DNA of 64,000 nucleotides. It comes from JAKVBK01 sp022447275 (GTDB taxonomy: Bacteria; Pseudomonadota; Alphaproteobacteria; Rhodobacterales; Rhodobacteraceae). This document shows positions 42,345 through 50,159 of this stretch, in pieces (positions within the stretch are counted from its first letter, which is position 1; each line of letters starts with the position of its first letter). Made by a program: the position numbers and the translations under genes. The notes under the pieces were generated by a model that was not told where the DNA came from, did no database searches, and saw only the letters and a program-made list of their open reading frames with translations. The stretch lies in contig CP138932.1 of assembly GCA_047125605.1 (NCBI GenBank), positions 1,178,001 through 1,242,000 of the forward strand, given 5' to 3'.

Positions 42345-43529
42345 ATGTATCTGCCGTTCTTCTTCACATTGCGCTCTGCCGGGGTGCCGGTCTCTCTGCG
42401 CGAGCATCTGACCTTCCTTGAAGCCCTATCCAAAGGGCTAGCGCTCTATGATGTGGAAGGGTTTTATTACCTTGCCCGCTCTGCGCTGGTCAAAGACGAG
42501 CGCCATATCGACCGCTTTGACCGAGCCTTTTCACACAGCTTCAAGGGCCTTGAGGCGATCACACCAGAGCAAGTTTTGAGCGCCACGGAACTGCCAGAAG
42601 AATGGTTGCGCAAGATGGCTGAAAAGCATCTCAGCCCCGAGGAGATGGCAGAGATCGAAGCACTGGGTGGCTTTGACAAGCTGATGGAGACCCTGGCCCA
42701 ACGCCTCAAGGAGCAGGAAGGCCGTCACCAGGGCGGCAGCAAATGGGTTGGCACTGCCGGCACCTCCCCGTTCGGAGCCTACGGCTACAACCCCGAAGGG
42801 GTGCGCATTGGCCAGCATGAAAGCCGCCACAAGAAGGCAGTAAAAGTCTGGGACCAGCGCACGTTCCGGGATTTCGACGACAGCGTTGAGCTTGGCACCC
42901 GCAACATCAAGGTGGCGCTCAAGCGCCTGCGCCAATGGGCCCGCCACGGGGCGGCCGAAGAGCTTGATCTTGATGGCACGATCCGCGCCACGGCCGATCA
43001 CGGCTATCTCGATGTTCAGACGCGGCCAGAACGCCGCAACGCCGTGAAGGTGCTTTTGTTTCTCGATGTGGGCGGCTCGATGGATCCTTTCATCAAGATC
43101 GTGGAGGAGCTGTTTTCGGCGGCACGTGCCGAATTCAAGCATCTCGAACACTATTACTTTCACAACTGCCTCTATGAGGGCGTATGGCGCGATAACAAAC
43201 GCCGCTGGGATGCACAGACAGCCACATGGGATGTGCTCAACACCTATGGCTCTGACTACAAATGTATTTTTGTAGGCGATGCGTCCATGTCGCCCTACGA
43301 GATTTTGCATCCGGGCGGCGCGAACGAACACTGGAATCAGGAAAGCGGCGAGGTGTGGTTGCGCCGCGCGCGCGCGCAGTGGCCCGACACGGTATGGATC
43401 AACCCGCTGCCCGAGCGCCATTGGCAATACACCCATTCGATCGGGCTGATCCAGGAGGTGTTCGAGCAACGCATGTTCTCGATGACGCTGGAGGGCATTG
43501 ATACAGCCATGAAGACGCTGGTGCGATGA
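42345..43529 (+). CDS. VWA domain-containing CoxE-like protein
   Basis: The 394-aa protein belongs to the CoxE-like VWA family. The N-terminus FFFTLRSAGVPVSLREHLTFLEAL and YYLARSALVKDE are typical. The VWA domain is C-terminal, with the MIDAS motif DVGGSM starting at Asp241 and the later GDASMSPYEIL. Such proteins usually work with a MoxR-type AAA+ ATPase in metal insertion or complex maturation. Here no ATPase gene lies on either side in the window. The downstream neighbour overlaps by four bases (ATGA), so a small membrane protein and a DedA-like protein are coupled to it. Confidence 0.9.
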   Translation: MYLPFFFTLRSAGVPVSLREHLTFLEALSKGLALYDVEGFYYLARSALVKDERHIDRFDRAFSHSFKGLEAITPEQVLSATELPEEWLRKMAEKHLSPEEMAEIEALGGFDKLMETLAQRLKEQEGRHQGGSKWVGTAGTSPFGAYGYNPEGVRIGQHESRHKKAVKVWDQRTFRDFDDSVELGTRNIKVALKRLRQWARHGAAEELDLDGTIRATADHGYLDVQTRPERRNAVKVLLFLDVGGSMDPFIKIVEELFSAARAEFKHLEHYYFHNCLYEGVWRDNKRRWDAQTATWDVLNTYGSDYKCIFVGDASMSPYEILHPGGANEHWNQESGEVWLRRARAQWPDTVWINPLPERHWQYTHSIGLIQEVFEQRMFSMTLEGIDTAMKTLVR

Positions 43530-43894
43530 TCGCGCGGCTTCAGCAAGCCCTGCAAAAGGCGCCTCTGCTGACGCTGGCCTTCATCGCAGCCCTGGCGCTG
43601 ACCTTATGGTTTGGCGGACGCTTCACCATGCAGGCGATTTACTGGGCCGATCCACGCCACCAACAACAGGAAATCGAGGGCTGGATGACTCTCGGCTATA
43701 TTGGCCGCTCCTGGGAGGTGCCGCCCCCGGTTTTGGCCGATGCGCTTGAGGCCGCCCATGCGCTGGAGCAACGCCACCGCTACCCACCACTGGCGCGCCT
43801 GTCCCAGCGCAGTGACGTGCCCTTGGCTGATCTTATCGCGACGCTCGACGCCGCGATCGCAGCGCATTTGGCCCAAGAGGCCGGGCGGCCATGA
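43526..43894 (+). CDS. Bitopic membrane protein of unknown function
   Basis: The 122-aa product has one transmembrane segment at about residues 13-30 (LLTLAFIAALALTLWF). A periplasmic or cytoplasmic domain of about 85 residues follows, with WMTLGYIGRSWEVPPPVLADAL and a helical C-terminus. The pattern of the conserved-looking GYIGRSWEVPP resembles small proteins found next to CoxE-like genes in related bacteria; I know no function. It overlaps both neighbours by four bases, forming a tight three-gene unit with the VWA and DedA-like genes. Confidence 0.75.
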   Translation: MIARLQQALQKAPLLTLAFIAALALTLWFGGRFTMQAIYWADPRHQQQEIEGWMTLGYIGRSWEVPPPVLADALEAAHALEQRHRYPPLARLSQRSDVPLADLIATLDAAIAAHLAQEAGRP

Positions 43895-44493
43895 GCGAAA
43901 CGCTCTATACCCTCACCGCCACCCATGGCGTGGGCATCGTGGTGATCTGCGCTTACCTGTCTTGTCTGGCGATCCCCATCCCCACCTCTCTGGTCATGCT
44001 GGCAGCTGGCGCTTTTTGCGCTGCGGGGGATCTGGATTTCGGGACCGTGCTGGCCAGCGCCTGGATTGCCGCAGCACTTGGGGATCAAACCGGCTACTGG
44101 ATCGGGCGCCGATACGGGCCCGGCATTCTGGATCGGATCGCACGCAACCCCAGCCGAACCAGGCTGATAGAAAGGGCCCGCGAAGTGGTTGCCGAGCGCG
44201 GCGGGGTCGGTGTGTTTTTCTCAACCTGGTTGTTTTCGCCCTTGGGGCCGTGGGTCAATCTTGCGGCCGGATCAGCCGGGCTGGGCTGGCTTCGTTTCAG
44301 CATTGCGGATTTGGCGGGCGAGGCCATCTGGGTGACATTCTATCTGTCCATGGGCTACATCTTTGCCCAACGGCTTGACCAGTTGGCCGCCTTGCTAAGC
44401 CAATTGTCCGGCTTTCTGGCCGCAGGTGCAGTAACGCTTCTGCTTGGCTGGCTGCTGCGCTACCGCCTATCTCGCGCATCCAACACGCCGTGA
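43891..44493 (+). CDS. DedA/VTT-domain membrane protein
   Basis: The 200-aa protein has the VTT (SNARE-associated) domain: re-entrant segment with AIPIPTSLVMLAAG, then GDQTGYWIGRRYGP. The second half has STWLFSPLGPWVNLAAGSAG and a C-terminal hydrophobic helix. DedA proteins are needed for membrane homeostasis; some recycle undecaprenyl phosphate by flipping it. The arginine-containing GRRYGP loop is present. It is the last of three overlapping genes starting with the VWA protein. Confidence 0.88.
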   Translation: MSETLYTLTATHGVGIVVICAYLSCLAIPIPTSLVMLAAGAFCAAGDLDFGTVLASAWIAAALGDQTGYWIGRRYGPGILDRIARNPSRTRLIERAREVVAERGGVGVFFSTWLFSPLGPWVNLAAGSAGLGWLRFSIADLAGEAIWVTFYLSMGYIFAQRLDQLAALLSQLSGFLAAGAVTLLLGWLLRYRLSRASNTP

Positions 44494-44536
44494 CACGTCC
44501 GCCTGCCCCATTGCCGAAGCGCCCCCTCTCCCCCAT

Positions 44537-45244
44537 ATGTTGGGCATGCTGAAGCTGACCCCAATCCTGCTGGCCGTCCTCTATGGGCTGTTTTCCTACC
44601 AGTTTTCCGCCTGGCGGACGAAAAAGATGCTGGAGGAACAAAGCACCGAACTGGCAGACCCCAAGCTCAAAGTGCTGACCGACAAGATGGCAGACGCGCT
44701 CGATCTGGAACGGATCAGGGTGCATATCTACGAGATCGACCTCGTGAACGGCCTTGCCGCGCCGGATGGGCGCATTTTCATCACGCGCGGCTTTTTCAAC
44801 AAGTATCGCAAGGGGGATGTCTCTGCTGAAGAGCTGTCCTCGGTGATTGCCCATGAGCTGGGCCACGTGGCTTTGGGCCATTCGCGCCGCCGTATGATTG
44901 ATTTCTCTGGCCAGAATGCGCTGCGTATTGCGCTGGCAACGATGCTGGGCCGCTTCATACCGGGGATCAGCGTTATCATTGCCAATGCCTTGAGCAGCCT
45001 GCTGGCCGCTCGGCTGAGCCGGGGCGATGAATATGAGGCCGATGCCTATGCCAGCGCCTTGCTCACGAAGGCCGGGATTGGCACGGGTCCGCAAAAAACC
45101 TTGTTCACAAAGCTTCAGGCCCTGACGGGCAATGCGGGCGCCGGAACGCCGGCTTGGTTGCTGAGCCATCCCAAGACCGAAGAGCGCATCGCCGCCATCG
45201 AAGCGATGGAAGCCCGCTGGGAGCCGCCCGTGCCCAGCCCTTGA
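44537..45244 (+). CDS. M48 family metallopeptidase
   Basis: The 235-aa protein starts with one transmembrane segment (LLAVLYGLFSYQF, about 11-23). The zinc motif HELGH is at residues 106-110, and the third ligand is in the DEYEADAYA helix. The IFITRGFFNKY strand before the helix and SHPKTEERIAAIE after it match HtpX/Oma1-like M48 proteases, which degrade damaged membrane or periplasmic proteins. The start could be ATG 44537 or 44546; neither has a good ribosome site, and an upstream in-frame ATG inside the DedA gene has no family support. Confidence 0.9.
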   Translation: MLGMLKLTPILLAVLYGLFSYQFSAWRTKKMLEEQSTELADPKLKVLTDKMADALDLERIRVHIYEIDLVNGLAAPDGRIFITRGFFNKYRKGDVSAEELSSVIAHELGHVALGHSRRRMIDFSGQNALRIALATMLGRFIPGISVIIANALSSLLAARLSRGDEYEADAYASALLTKAGIGTGPQKTLFTKLQALTGNAGAGTPAWLLSHPKTEERIAAIEAMEARWEPPVPSP

Positions 45245-45254
45245 TCGGGCTGGC

Positions 45255-45809
45255 TCAGCCCACCGCCTTTGCCAGCCGTGGCAGGCGCGCACGCTTGAGC
45301 AGCGCCCGCATCTCGACGGGGGCCCCATCGATTTTGCGGGCCTGCTCCAACACCTCAGCACAGGCTGCCGACACCGTGTCAGGGGCCTCCAACCACAGCC
45401 CATAGAGGAACGGATCCGGACTGAGCCGGTCGAGGCCCTCTCCAGCCAGAATGTGCTTGGGGAAATCCTTGATGTTGACCGTCAGGATTGCGTCTGCATG
45501 CCCGGCAACGGCTGCCGCCAGCACATGCACATCGTTGGCGTCTGGCAGCCACAAACGGCGCATCTGCCCCTCGGGCACTTGCGCGACCTCTGCCGCCGGC
45601 CAATGCGCGCGCAACAGCGCAATCTCTGCGCGTGCCTGCATTGGGCCAAGGGGGCCGATCTTGCTGGCAGCGCGGGCCCATTCCTCAAGGATGCGGGCAG
45701 ACCAGAGCGGCGCAAACAGCCCCCGGCGCGCCACCGCAAGCAAAACCTCGCGCATGACCGTCGGGAACAAGACGCAAGCATCCAGCAGAATACGCTGTGG
45801 CGCCGCCAT
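45255..45809 (-). CDS. PIN domain-containing protein (RSP_2648 type)
   Basis: The 184-aa protein has the PIN-fold acidic set: Asp10 in ILLDACVLFP, Glu in the WSARILEEWARA helix and Asp in LPDANDVHVLAAA plus LTVNIKDFP. These suggest a magnesium-dependent RNase. Unlike toxin PINs it has no antitoxin gene beside it. Instead it overlaps the end of an RNA methyltransferase gene by one base, a pairing I recall as conserved in Rhodobacterales (RSP_2647/RSP_2648), pointing to a role in RNA processing. Confidence 0.87.
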   Translation of the reverse strand: MAAPQRILLDACVLFPTVMREVLLAVARRGLFAPLWSARILEEWARAASKIGPLGPMQARAEIALLRAHWPAAEVAQVPEGQMRRLWLPDANDVHVLAAAVAGHADAILTVNIKDFPKHILAGEGLDRLSPDPFLYGLWLEAPDTVSAACAEVLEQARKIDGAPVEMRALLKRARLPRLAKAVG

Positions 45810-47023
45810 TACAGCCGGAAGAAAACGGCCTTCAGATAGCCGCTTTCCGCAAGGTGGGGCATGACGGGATGGTCCGGGCCCGCGTAGCCCGTATGGATGA
45901 TCTGTCCGCGTCGGCCCGCGCGCCCGATGCCCCGGGCCGAAGCATTGCGGAATTTTACCAGATCAGCGGCGTGCGAACAGGAGCACAGCCCCAAAACGCC
46001 CCCTTCCGCGACCAGGGGCGCGGCAAGGCGGGCCACACGCTCATAGGCGCGCAAACCGGCCTCCAAAGCAGATTTGGCCGGCACGAAAGCCGGGGGATCA
46101 CAGATCACAAGCTCAAACTGCGCCCCCTCCTGGCCAAGCCGCTCGAGGGCGGCAAAGGCATCCTCCTGCACGGCGTCAAAGCGCGCAGACGCCCCCATGT
46201 GCTCTGCCCCGGCACGGGCCAACTCCAGCGCAGGCCCGGAGCCATCAACACACAGAGCAGACGCCGCACCGCCCGCCAGGGCCGCCAGGCCAAACCCGCC
46301 CACATGGGAGAATACGTCCAGAACACGCGCATCACGGGCCAGACGGGCGGCAAACGCGTGGTTCTCGCGCTGGTCAAAGAACAGTCCTGTCTTCTGCCCG
46401 CCCGCCAGATCGGCCAAGTAGGTTGCGCCGTTCATCTCGACAGGGATCGGCCCATCAAGAGCACCGCACAAAAGGCCACTCTGCTCATCGAGGCCCTCAA
46501 GGCGCCGGGCCCGGCCCGACGCGCTTTTGAAAACCGTCTCAACCCCGGTCACAGCGCGCAAGGCGGTCACAATGAGATCAAGATGCTGTTCGGCCCAGGC
46601 TGCATTGGGCTGGATCACGGCCGCAGCCCCAAAGCGATCGATCACAACCCCGGGCATGCCATCACTTTCAGCATGCACAAGGCGATAAAACGGCTTGTCA
46701 TAGAGACGTTCGCGCAGCTGCAATGCGCGCGCCAGTCGGGCCTCCAGCCACGCCCCGTCGATCCGCGTATCCGGGTCCCGGTCCAGCATGCGGGCAATGA
46801 TGCGCGAATTCGGGTTCACGGTGACCAGCCCAAGCGGTGCGCGCTGTGCATCCTCCAACTGGGCCAGCGTGCCCGGCGCCAAAGCCTTGGTGCGCCTGTC
46901 TGTCACCAATTCATCGGCGTAAACCCATGGAAACCCGTGGCGGATGGCCCGTGCCTCTGCCTTTGGGCGCAACCGGACGACGGGGCGGGTGTCGGGGGCG
47001 GAAATGTCTGCGTTCTGTGTCAT
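45809..47023 (-). CDS. SAM-dependent RNA methyltransferase with PUA domain (RSP_2647 type, RlmI-like)
   Basis: The 404-aa protein starts with a PUA-like RNA-binding region (RAIRHGFPWVYADELV). The EEHD-type central region follows, then a class I methyltransferase domain with TGLFFDQRENHAFAARLA and the SAM motif VLDVFSHVGGFGLAALA. Motif IV is VICDPPAFVP, which fits cytosine-C5 methylation of rRNA as in RlmI. The final CSCSHAADL block is also conserved in that family. The target base is inferred. It is cotranscribed with the PIN gene and divergent from edd. Confidence 0.9.
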   Translation of the reverse strand: MTQNADISAPDTRPVVRLRPKAEARAIRHGFPWVYADELVTDRRTKALAPGTLAQLEDAQRAPLGLVTVNPNSRIIARMLDRDPDTRIDGAWLEARLARALQLRERLYDKPFYRLVHAESDGMPGVVIDRFGAAAVIQPNAAWAEQHLDLIVTALRAVTGVETVFKSASGRARRLEGLDEQSGLLCGALDGPIPVEMNGATYLADLAGGQKTGLFFDQRENHAFAARLARDARVLDVFSHVGGFGLAALAGGAASALCVDGSGPALELARAGAEHMGASARFDAVQEDAFAALERLGQEGAQFELVICDPPAFVPAKSALEAGLRAYERVARLAAPLVAEGGVLGLCSCSHAADLVKFRNASARGIGRAGRRGQIIHTGYAGPDHPVMPHLAESGYLKAVFFRL

Positions 47024-47096
47024 GCTCTGGCCTTATCTGCGACGGACGTTGGGGAAAAGGGGTTTAGGCGAAAAACACGCGCTTCACAGCTTGTTA

Positions 47097-47110
47097 AGTT
47101 AGCGCTAACA
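47097..47110. promoter_or_regulatory. Palindromic operator candidate before edd (CceR-like)
   Basis: AGTTAGCGCTAACA contains the perfect palindrome GTTAGCGCTAAC at 47098-47109. It sits 40 bases before the edd start, where a repressor would block transcription. An overlapping half-site TTGTTAAGTTAG lies just left. The match to the motif I recall for the sugar-acid-responsive LacI regulator CceR is 13 of 14. A related site precedes fba. Confidence 0.65.
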
Positions 47111-47149
47111 GACTAAATGCGGGACAAGGATAGAAACCGGAGCACCCAC

Positions 47150-48955
47150 ATGGCACTTCACCCCACAGTTGCAGCGGTTACCGCACGCATCGAGGCGCGG
47201 TCCGAGGAGACGCGCGCCCGATACCTTGCAAAGATACGGGACGCCGCAGACAAGGGCCCGGCGCGCGGGCATCTGACATGTGGCAACCAAGCCCATGCCT
47301 ATGCCGCAATGGGGTTTGACAAGAAGGCCTTGGCAGATGGCGCATTGCCCAATCTTGGTATTGTGACAGCTTATAACGACATGCTTTCGGCCCATCAGCC
47401 CTTTGCCACCTATCCCGATTTAATCAAGGCCGCCGCGCGCGACAAAGGCGCCACAGCCCAAGTGGCGGGCGGTGTGCCGGCCATGTGTGACGGTGTCACC
47501 CAGGGCCAAACCGGGATGGAGCTGTCTCTGTTTTCGCGCGACGTGATCGCGCTGGCGGCTGGGGTGGCCCTGTCGCACAACACGTTTGATGCCGCGATCT
47601 ATCTGGGCGTCTGCGACAAGATCGTACCGGGATTAATCATTGCCGCGGCCTCCTTCGGGCATATCCCGGCCGTGTTTATCCCCGCCGGCCCCATGCGCTC
47701 TGGCCTGCCCAACGACAAGAAAGCCAAGGTGCGCCAGCAATTTGCCACCGGCGAAGTTGGGCGCGACAAGCTTATGGCCGCCGAAATGGCCTCCTATCAC
47801 TCGCCCGGCACCTGCACTTTCTATGGCACGGCCAATACCAACCAGATGCTGATGGAATTCATGGGACTCCACCTGCCCGGAACCTCCTTCGTGCCGCCCG
47901 ATACAGAGCTGCGCGATGCGCTGACAGCCGCGGGCGCACACAAGGCGGTTGAGATTGCAGCTCAGGGCGCGGGCTACATTCCGGCGGGTGAGGTGCTCGA
48001 CGCCAAGGCCTTCGTGAATGGCATCGTGGGCCTGATGGCCACGGGCGGCTCCACAAATCTGGTGCTGCACCTGCCCGCCATGGCCAAGGCCGCTGGCATT
48101 ATCCTCGATCTGGAAGATTTTGCCGAGCTGTCCTCCGTCGTGCCGCTGATGGCGAAGGTCTATCCCAATGGCTTGGCGGACGTGAATCACTTCCACGCTG
48201 CGGGCGGTCTGGGCTATCTGATCGGCCAGCTGCTCGATGCCGGCCTGCTCCATGACGATACGACAACGATCACCGGCACCGGCCTGCAAGCCTACCGGCA
48301 GGAGCCGAAGCTGATCGACGGAGAACTTGTCTGGCAAGACGCCGCAACAGAGACCCTGAACGACAAGATCCTGCGCCCCGCCTCCGACCCGTTCCAGAAA
48401 ACCGGTGGCCTGCGCCAGCTGGAAGGCAATCTGGGTCGCGGTGTGATCAAGATTTCAGCCGTCGCCCCCGAACGCCACGTGATTGAGGCCCCCGCACGGG
48501 TGTTTCACGACCAGCAGAGCGTGAAGGATGCTTTCAAGGCAGGCACCCTCACCGAGGACACCATTATCGTCGTGCGCTTTCAGGGCCCAAAGGCCAATGG
48601 CATGCCCGAACTGCACGGCCTCACGCCCACGCTTGCAGTGCTGCAAGATCGGGGCCTGAAAGTGGCGCTTGTCACAGATGGGCGCATGTCCGGCGCCTCG
48701 GGCAAGGTGCCCGCCGCCATCCATGTGGCACCTGAAGCCGCCGATGGTGGACCGCTCGCGCGGGTACAGGACGGGGATATCATCCGCCTTGATGCCACCG
48801 CGGGCACATTGGAAATCCTGGCCGAGGGCTTCGAGGCGCGTGTGCCCGTCAGCCCTGATCTGAGCGCCAATGAAGATGGGCTGGGGCGCGAATTGTTCGC
48901 CGCTTTCCGCGCCCATGCAGGCCCTGCTACTGCGGGTGCCGGCCTGGTTGTCTGA
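47150..48955 (+). CDS. edd: Phosphogluconate dehydratase
   Basis: The 601-aa iron-sulfur enzyme converts 6-phosphogluconate to KDPG in the Entner-Doudoroff pathway. The family cysteines are in LTCGNQAHAYAAMGF, AMCDGVTQGQTGMELS and LGVCDKIVPG. VGLMATGGSTNLVLHLPA and LVTDGRMSGASGKVPAAI are conserved Edd blocks. GGAG at 47139-47142 selects ATG 47150 over the in-frame ATG 47117. eda follows after 27 bases, making the standard edd-eda operon. The palindrome just upstream suggests repression in the absence of pathway substrate. Confidence 0.97.
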   Translation: MALHPTVAAVTARIEARSEETRARYLAKIRDAADKGPARGHLTCGNQAHAYAAMGFDKKALADGALPNLGIVTAYNDMLSAHQPFATYPDLIKAAARDKGATAQVAGGVPAMCDGVTQGQTGMELSLFSRDVIALAAGVALSHNTFDAAIYLGVCDKIVPGLIIAAASFGHIPAVFIPAGPMRSGLPNDKKAKVRQQFATGEVGRDKLMAAEMASYHSPGTCTFYGTANTNQMLMEFMGLHLPGTSFVPPDTELRDALTAAGAHKAVEIAAQGAGYIPAGEVLDAKAFVNGIVGLMATGGSTNLVLHLPAMAKAAGIILDLEDFAELSSVVPLMAKVYPNGLADVNHFHAAGGLGYLIGQLLDAGLLHDDTTTITGTGLQAYRQEPKLIDGELVWQDAATETLNDKILRPASDPFQKTGGLRQLEGNLGRGVIKISAVAPERHVIEAPARVFHDQQSVKDAFKAGTLTEDTIIVVRFQGPKANGMPELHGLTPTLAVLQDRGLKVALVTDGRMSGASGKVPAAIHVAPEAADGGPLARVQDGDIIRLDATAGTLEILAEGFEARVPVSPDLSANEDGLGRELFAAFRAHAGPATAGAGLVV

Positions 48956-48982
48956 CCGCGAATGACTGACGAAAGAGGTCCT

Positions 48983-49630
48983 ATGTCCATCACACCTACT
49001 CAAGCCAGCGCAGAAGCCGCCCGCATCTGTGAAGCCGCCCCTATCGTACCCGTTCTGGTCGTCGAAGACGCGAGCCGGGCCGCCGGGCTTGCCGGGGCTC
49101 TGATCCGGGGGGGCTTGCCTGCCCTCGAGGTGACCCTTCGCACCCCTGCTGCTCTCGATGCGATCCGCGCCATGGCAGAAGTGCCGGGTGGCATTGCCGG
49201 TGCCGGCACCCTGCTGACACCCGAAGACGTGATTGCCGCCAAGCAGGCAGGCGCAAAATTCGGTGTCTCGCCCGGCGCAACAGACAAGTTGCTGGACGCC
49301 GCCAATGAGGTTGGTCTGCCGATGCTGCCGGGCGCCTCGACCGCAAGCGAGGCCATGGCGTTGCTCGAACGAGGCTACCACGTTCAAAAGTTTTTCCCGG
49401 CCGAAGCCGCAGGCGGTGCACCATTCCTGAAGTCGCTGGCCAGCCCCCTGCCCCAAATACGCTTTTGCCCCACAGGCGGCGTCAGCCCAGACAATGCCCA
49501 AAGCTACCTGTCCCTGCCCAACGTGATTTGCGCTGGCGGCAGTTGGGTGGCTCCGAAAGACGCAGTGGCACAGAGCGATTGGGACCACATCGAAACGCTG
49601 GCGCGTGCAGCGGCGGCTCTGCCGCGCTAG
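48983..49630 (+). CDS. eda: KDPG aldolase (bifunctional KDPG/KHG aldolase family)
   Basis: The 215-aa trimeric class I aldolase splits KDPG to pyruvate and glyceraldehyde 3-phosphate. The Schiff-base lysine is Lys136 in HVQKFFPAE, and the proton-shuttle Glu49 lies in ALEVTLRTPAALDAI. PTGGVSPDN is the phosphate-binding loop. AAAGAGG precedes ATG 48983; an in-frame ATG at 48962 lies 6 bases past the edd stop and is less well placed. Second gene of the edd-eda operon. The sequence turns AT-rich right after its stop. Confidence 0.96.
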   Translation: MSITPTQASAEAARICEAAPIVPVLVVEDASRAAGLAGALIRGGLPALEVTLRTPAALDAIRAMAEVPGGIAGAGTLLTPEDVIAAKQAGAKFGVSPGATDKLLDAANEVGLPMLPGASTASEAMALLERGYHVQKFFPAEAAGGAPFLKSLASPLPQIRFCPTGGVSPDNAQSYLSLPNVICAGGSWVAPKDAVAQSDWDHIETLARAAAALPR

Positions 49631-49771
49631 AGGCAAAGCCACCCAAATCTTAAAATTTACACAGTCACAGACATTTGCGTCCGAATACTTTGCTTGACCG
49701 TGCACGAAAAAATCATCAATCAATAACAATAGGTTGATAAGCCAGCCTTTGCCTTAGTAGTCCAGAAAGTA

Positions 49772-50041
49772 GTGAAATTGAAACTGGCAGCAAGCGGATT
49801 GCTTGCAGCCCTTTGATTGGCCAGCGCTACAAGTGCATCGACTTTTAACATAGTTGAAACAACAGAAGCTGGAGTAAACATGGCAACCGACTTGGAGCTG
49901 GTTGTAAACCCATCGGTTGGGCCAACAGTCGTAAAAGGCTGGATCGAGCAAGCCGACCATTTTCACATTCCGGCCACCTTGCCCTTTATGTTTGCCGGGC
50001 TTGCATGCTTGGCAATGGTGCGTCGGCGCGTGTCCGCTTGA
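49772..50041 (+). pseudogene. Very short VPLPA-CTERM-like exported protein with an in-frame TGA
   Basis: From GTG 49772 the frame reads MKLKLAASGLLAAL, then a TGA at 49814-49816, then LASATSASTFNIVETTEAG and on to 50041. The two pieces form a complete signal peptide broken by the stop. The C-terminus IPATLPFMFAGLACLAMVRRR matches the motif-helix-arginine layout of VPLPA/PEP-CTERM sorting signals. Only about 45 residues lie between signal peptide and sorting tail, so the whole protein would be 89 aa. It may be a relic from an internal deletion, or a minimal CTERM protein with a recent nonsense change. ATG 49880 could start an unexported fragment. The region is AT-rich. Confidence 0.55.
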
Positions 50042-50047
50042 TCCATC

Positions 50048-50078
50048 AGCCTGCCCGCAACCCTGTTGGGGGCAGGCT
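50048..50078. terminator. Hairpin after the CTERM-like gene
   Basis: AGCCTGCCC (50048-50056) and GGGCAGGCT (50070-50078) form a perfect 9-bp stem with a 13-base loop, starting 7 bases after the CTERM frame stop. No T-run follows, so termination is likely weak or Rho-assisted. In the remaining 49631-50159 gap nothing else can be supported. Confidence 0.45.
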
Positions 50079-50159
50079 ATCCGGCCGCAAAGCGCCGATC
50101 CTAGGGGCCCAATTTTGTGCTTGGAAGTGATCGGCTTACGGTCCAATTGGACCCTTGCG

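Noticed and set aside
45255..45809. PIN protein as the toxin of a toxin-antitoxin pair
   Set aside because: No small antitoxin gene precedes or follows it; it is coupled to an RNA methyltransferase instead.
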